A stretch of 64,000 bases of DNA from a virus. Under the pieces are notes generated by a model. The model saw only the letters and a list, made by a program, of their open reading frames with translations. It did not search any database and was not told the DNA's origin. Each line of letters opens with the position of its first letter. Position 1 is the first letter of the stretch. The translations under genes and the position numbers were made by a program. Where the stretch lies: the IMG/VR virus record IMGVR_UViG_3300045800_000023, positions 1 to 64,000 of that record; one strand, given 5' to 3'. Shown here one piece after another: positions 63,152-64,000 of the stretch.

Positions 63152-64000
63152 AGCCCCTCAAAAGGCTTGATTATATCATTGTATCTAGGATCGGTTTCTG
63201 CTCCGTCCACAACAACAAATCTCTGATCTCCAACAGCGTGTCCTGCGACAGACTCAAACAACCATTGTCCACAGGTGTTATCAGGGTTGCCTATACTCAA
63301 ACTAAAGTGGTCAACGGGGACCAAGCACCCGTTGGTTATCATTGATACATTTCCTGGCAACATAGTTAGACTTCCTGTATGTACGTGCCCAACGGCAAAA
63401 ACAGAGAACGGCCCTCCAACATTTCTAGCTGTGTTCCACTTACTTACCTGCTGGGCCAGACTCGCTATATTGATTGAGCGCCCCGGATACCCAGGCTTGA
63501 GTACTCCGTCACCGTGTGTGGAAAACATCTTTGCGTCAAAAAGCTGTGTCACACAATATGGGGTTTTAGGTATGTTAATTTTGCAGTTTTCAATTCCGGA
63601 ATTCCTAATAGCCGTCTTACAGGCAATGTAGATCATACTCTCTATGCTGTCATATTTTTGGACAACCGCTCTTTCCGGATGTCGAGACATGTTTCTACCG
63701 TGGTTGCCAGTCTGACAATGAACTTCGACACTTGAATAACAGCTTGACCAGTACATCAAAATTTGGTTTAAATAATGAACAGCTGCCGCAAATTGAATAG
63801 CCAACGGCTCGCCATCTCTTTGGTCGTGGAGTTGCCCTTGAATGATATCTCCAAGAAGGTAAACATTTAAACGAGTTTCTGGGCGGTACTGTGTTTTGTA
63901 TTCGGCTACTTGCTGAGCAACTCGTCCTAGCCTGCGGCTTTCTTGGATCGTGTTGTACTCAAAAGGACACTCTTCTGGGGATAGGTGTGACCCAAAATGA
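63148..64000 (-). CDS. Calcineurin-like phosphoesterase, 5' end outside the window
   Basis: The frame stays open to the window edge. Motifs in order: HFGSHLSPEE (end of the first metal motif), LLGDIIQGQLHDQ, TGNHGRN, STHGDG and VGHVHTG, matching phage DNA-repair-exonuclease-like metallophosphoesterases. Substrate not determined. It heads an operon of small genes. Confidence 0.8.
   Translation of the reverse strand, partial: HFGSHLSPEECPFEYNTIQESRRLGRVAQQVAEYKTQYRPETRLNVYLLGDIIQGQLHDQRDGEPLAIQFAAAVHYLNQILMYWSSCYSSVEVHCQTGNHGRNMSRHPERAVVQKYDSIESMIYIACKTAIRNSGIENCKINIPKTPYCVTQLFDAKMFSTHGDGVLKPGYPGRSINIASLAQQVSKWNTARNVGGPFSVFAVGHVHTGSLTMLPGNVSMITNGCLVPVDHFSLSIGNPDNTCGQWLFESVAGHAVGDQRFVVVDGAETDPRYNDIIKPFEGL

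Overview
This window is a stretch of a large double-stranded DNA tailed-phage genome (myovirus-type or jumbo phage, incomplete at both ends). Gene density is very high, most neighbours overlap by 1 to 20 bases, and there are no rRNA or host housekeeping operons. The gene content is viral: baseplate and tail-fibre proteins, an endolysin, a phage replisome, RNA ligases, HNH homing endonucleases, tRNA clusters and many small membrane proteins. The host cannot be named from the sequence. No capsid, portal or terminase gene is present.

Layout. Plus-strand blocks hold virion and lysis-type genes: tail fibres (1-4299); small proteins, metalloproteases and holin-like membrane proteins (5987-9934); structural candidates (12345-13938); two hypothetical genes (14962-16289); the baseplate/tail module with kelch insertions (20504-31203); fibre and adhesin genes (31935-35568); a small virion candidate (36495); and the endolysin (39072). 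Minus-strand blocks hold DNA, RNA and nucleotide metabolism: DNA ligase, DUF3310, a 5'-3' exonuclease, an NAMPT/PRPP-synthetase pair, two RNA ligases, phosphoesterases, a ClpP-like protease, DnaB-type helicase, primase, RecA/UvsX-like recombinase, MazG-like enzyme, an SSB-like protein and a DnaE-type polymerase split into two genes. Two tRNA clusters (19269-19995 and 45955-46424, minus strand) hold tRNAs, several with very long variable arms. Two related HNH genes (42538, 59172) sit on the plus strand inside minus-strand blocks.

Regulation. Minus-strand operons carry sigma70-like promoters (TTGACN-N16/17-TANNNT). Many of them place the start codon only 5 to 9 bases after the -10 box, which predicts leaderless mRNAs. 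Plus-strand late-type genes instead carry a recurrent AATCTT element, usually 6 to 7 bases before the start codon. At six divergent junctions the two elements are fused back to back with an almost fixed 4 to 5 base gap. I infer an early/late transcription switch built from bidirectional promoter units.

Other notable features: a short type IV prepilin-like gene, a threonine/glutamine-repeat lipoprotein ending in a ShKT-like cysteine module, a five-member paralogous family built from a GE...GDE repeat, and several genes broken by small duplications or one-base shifts.
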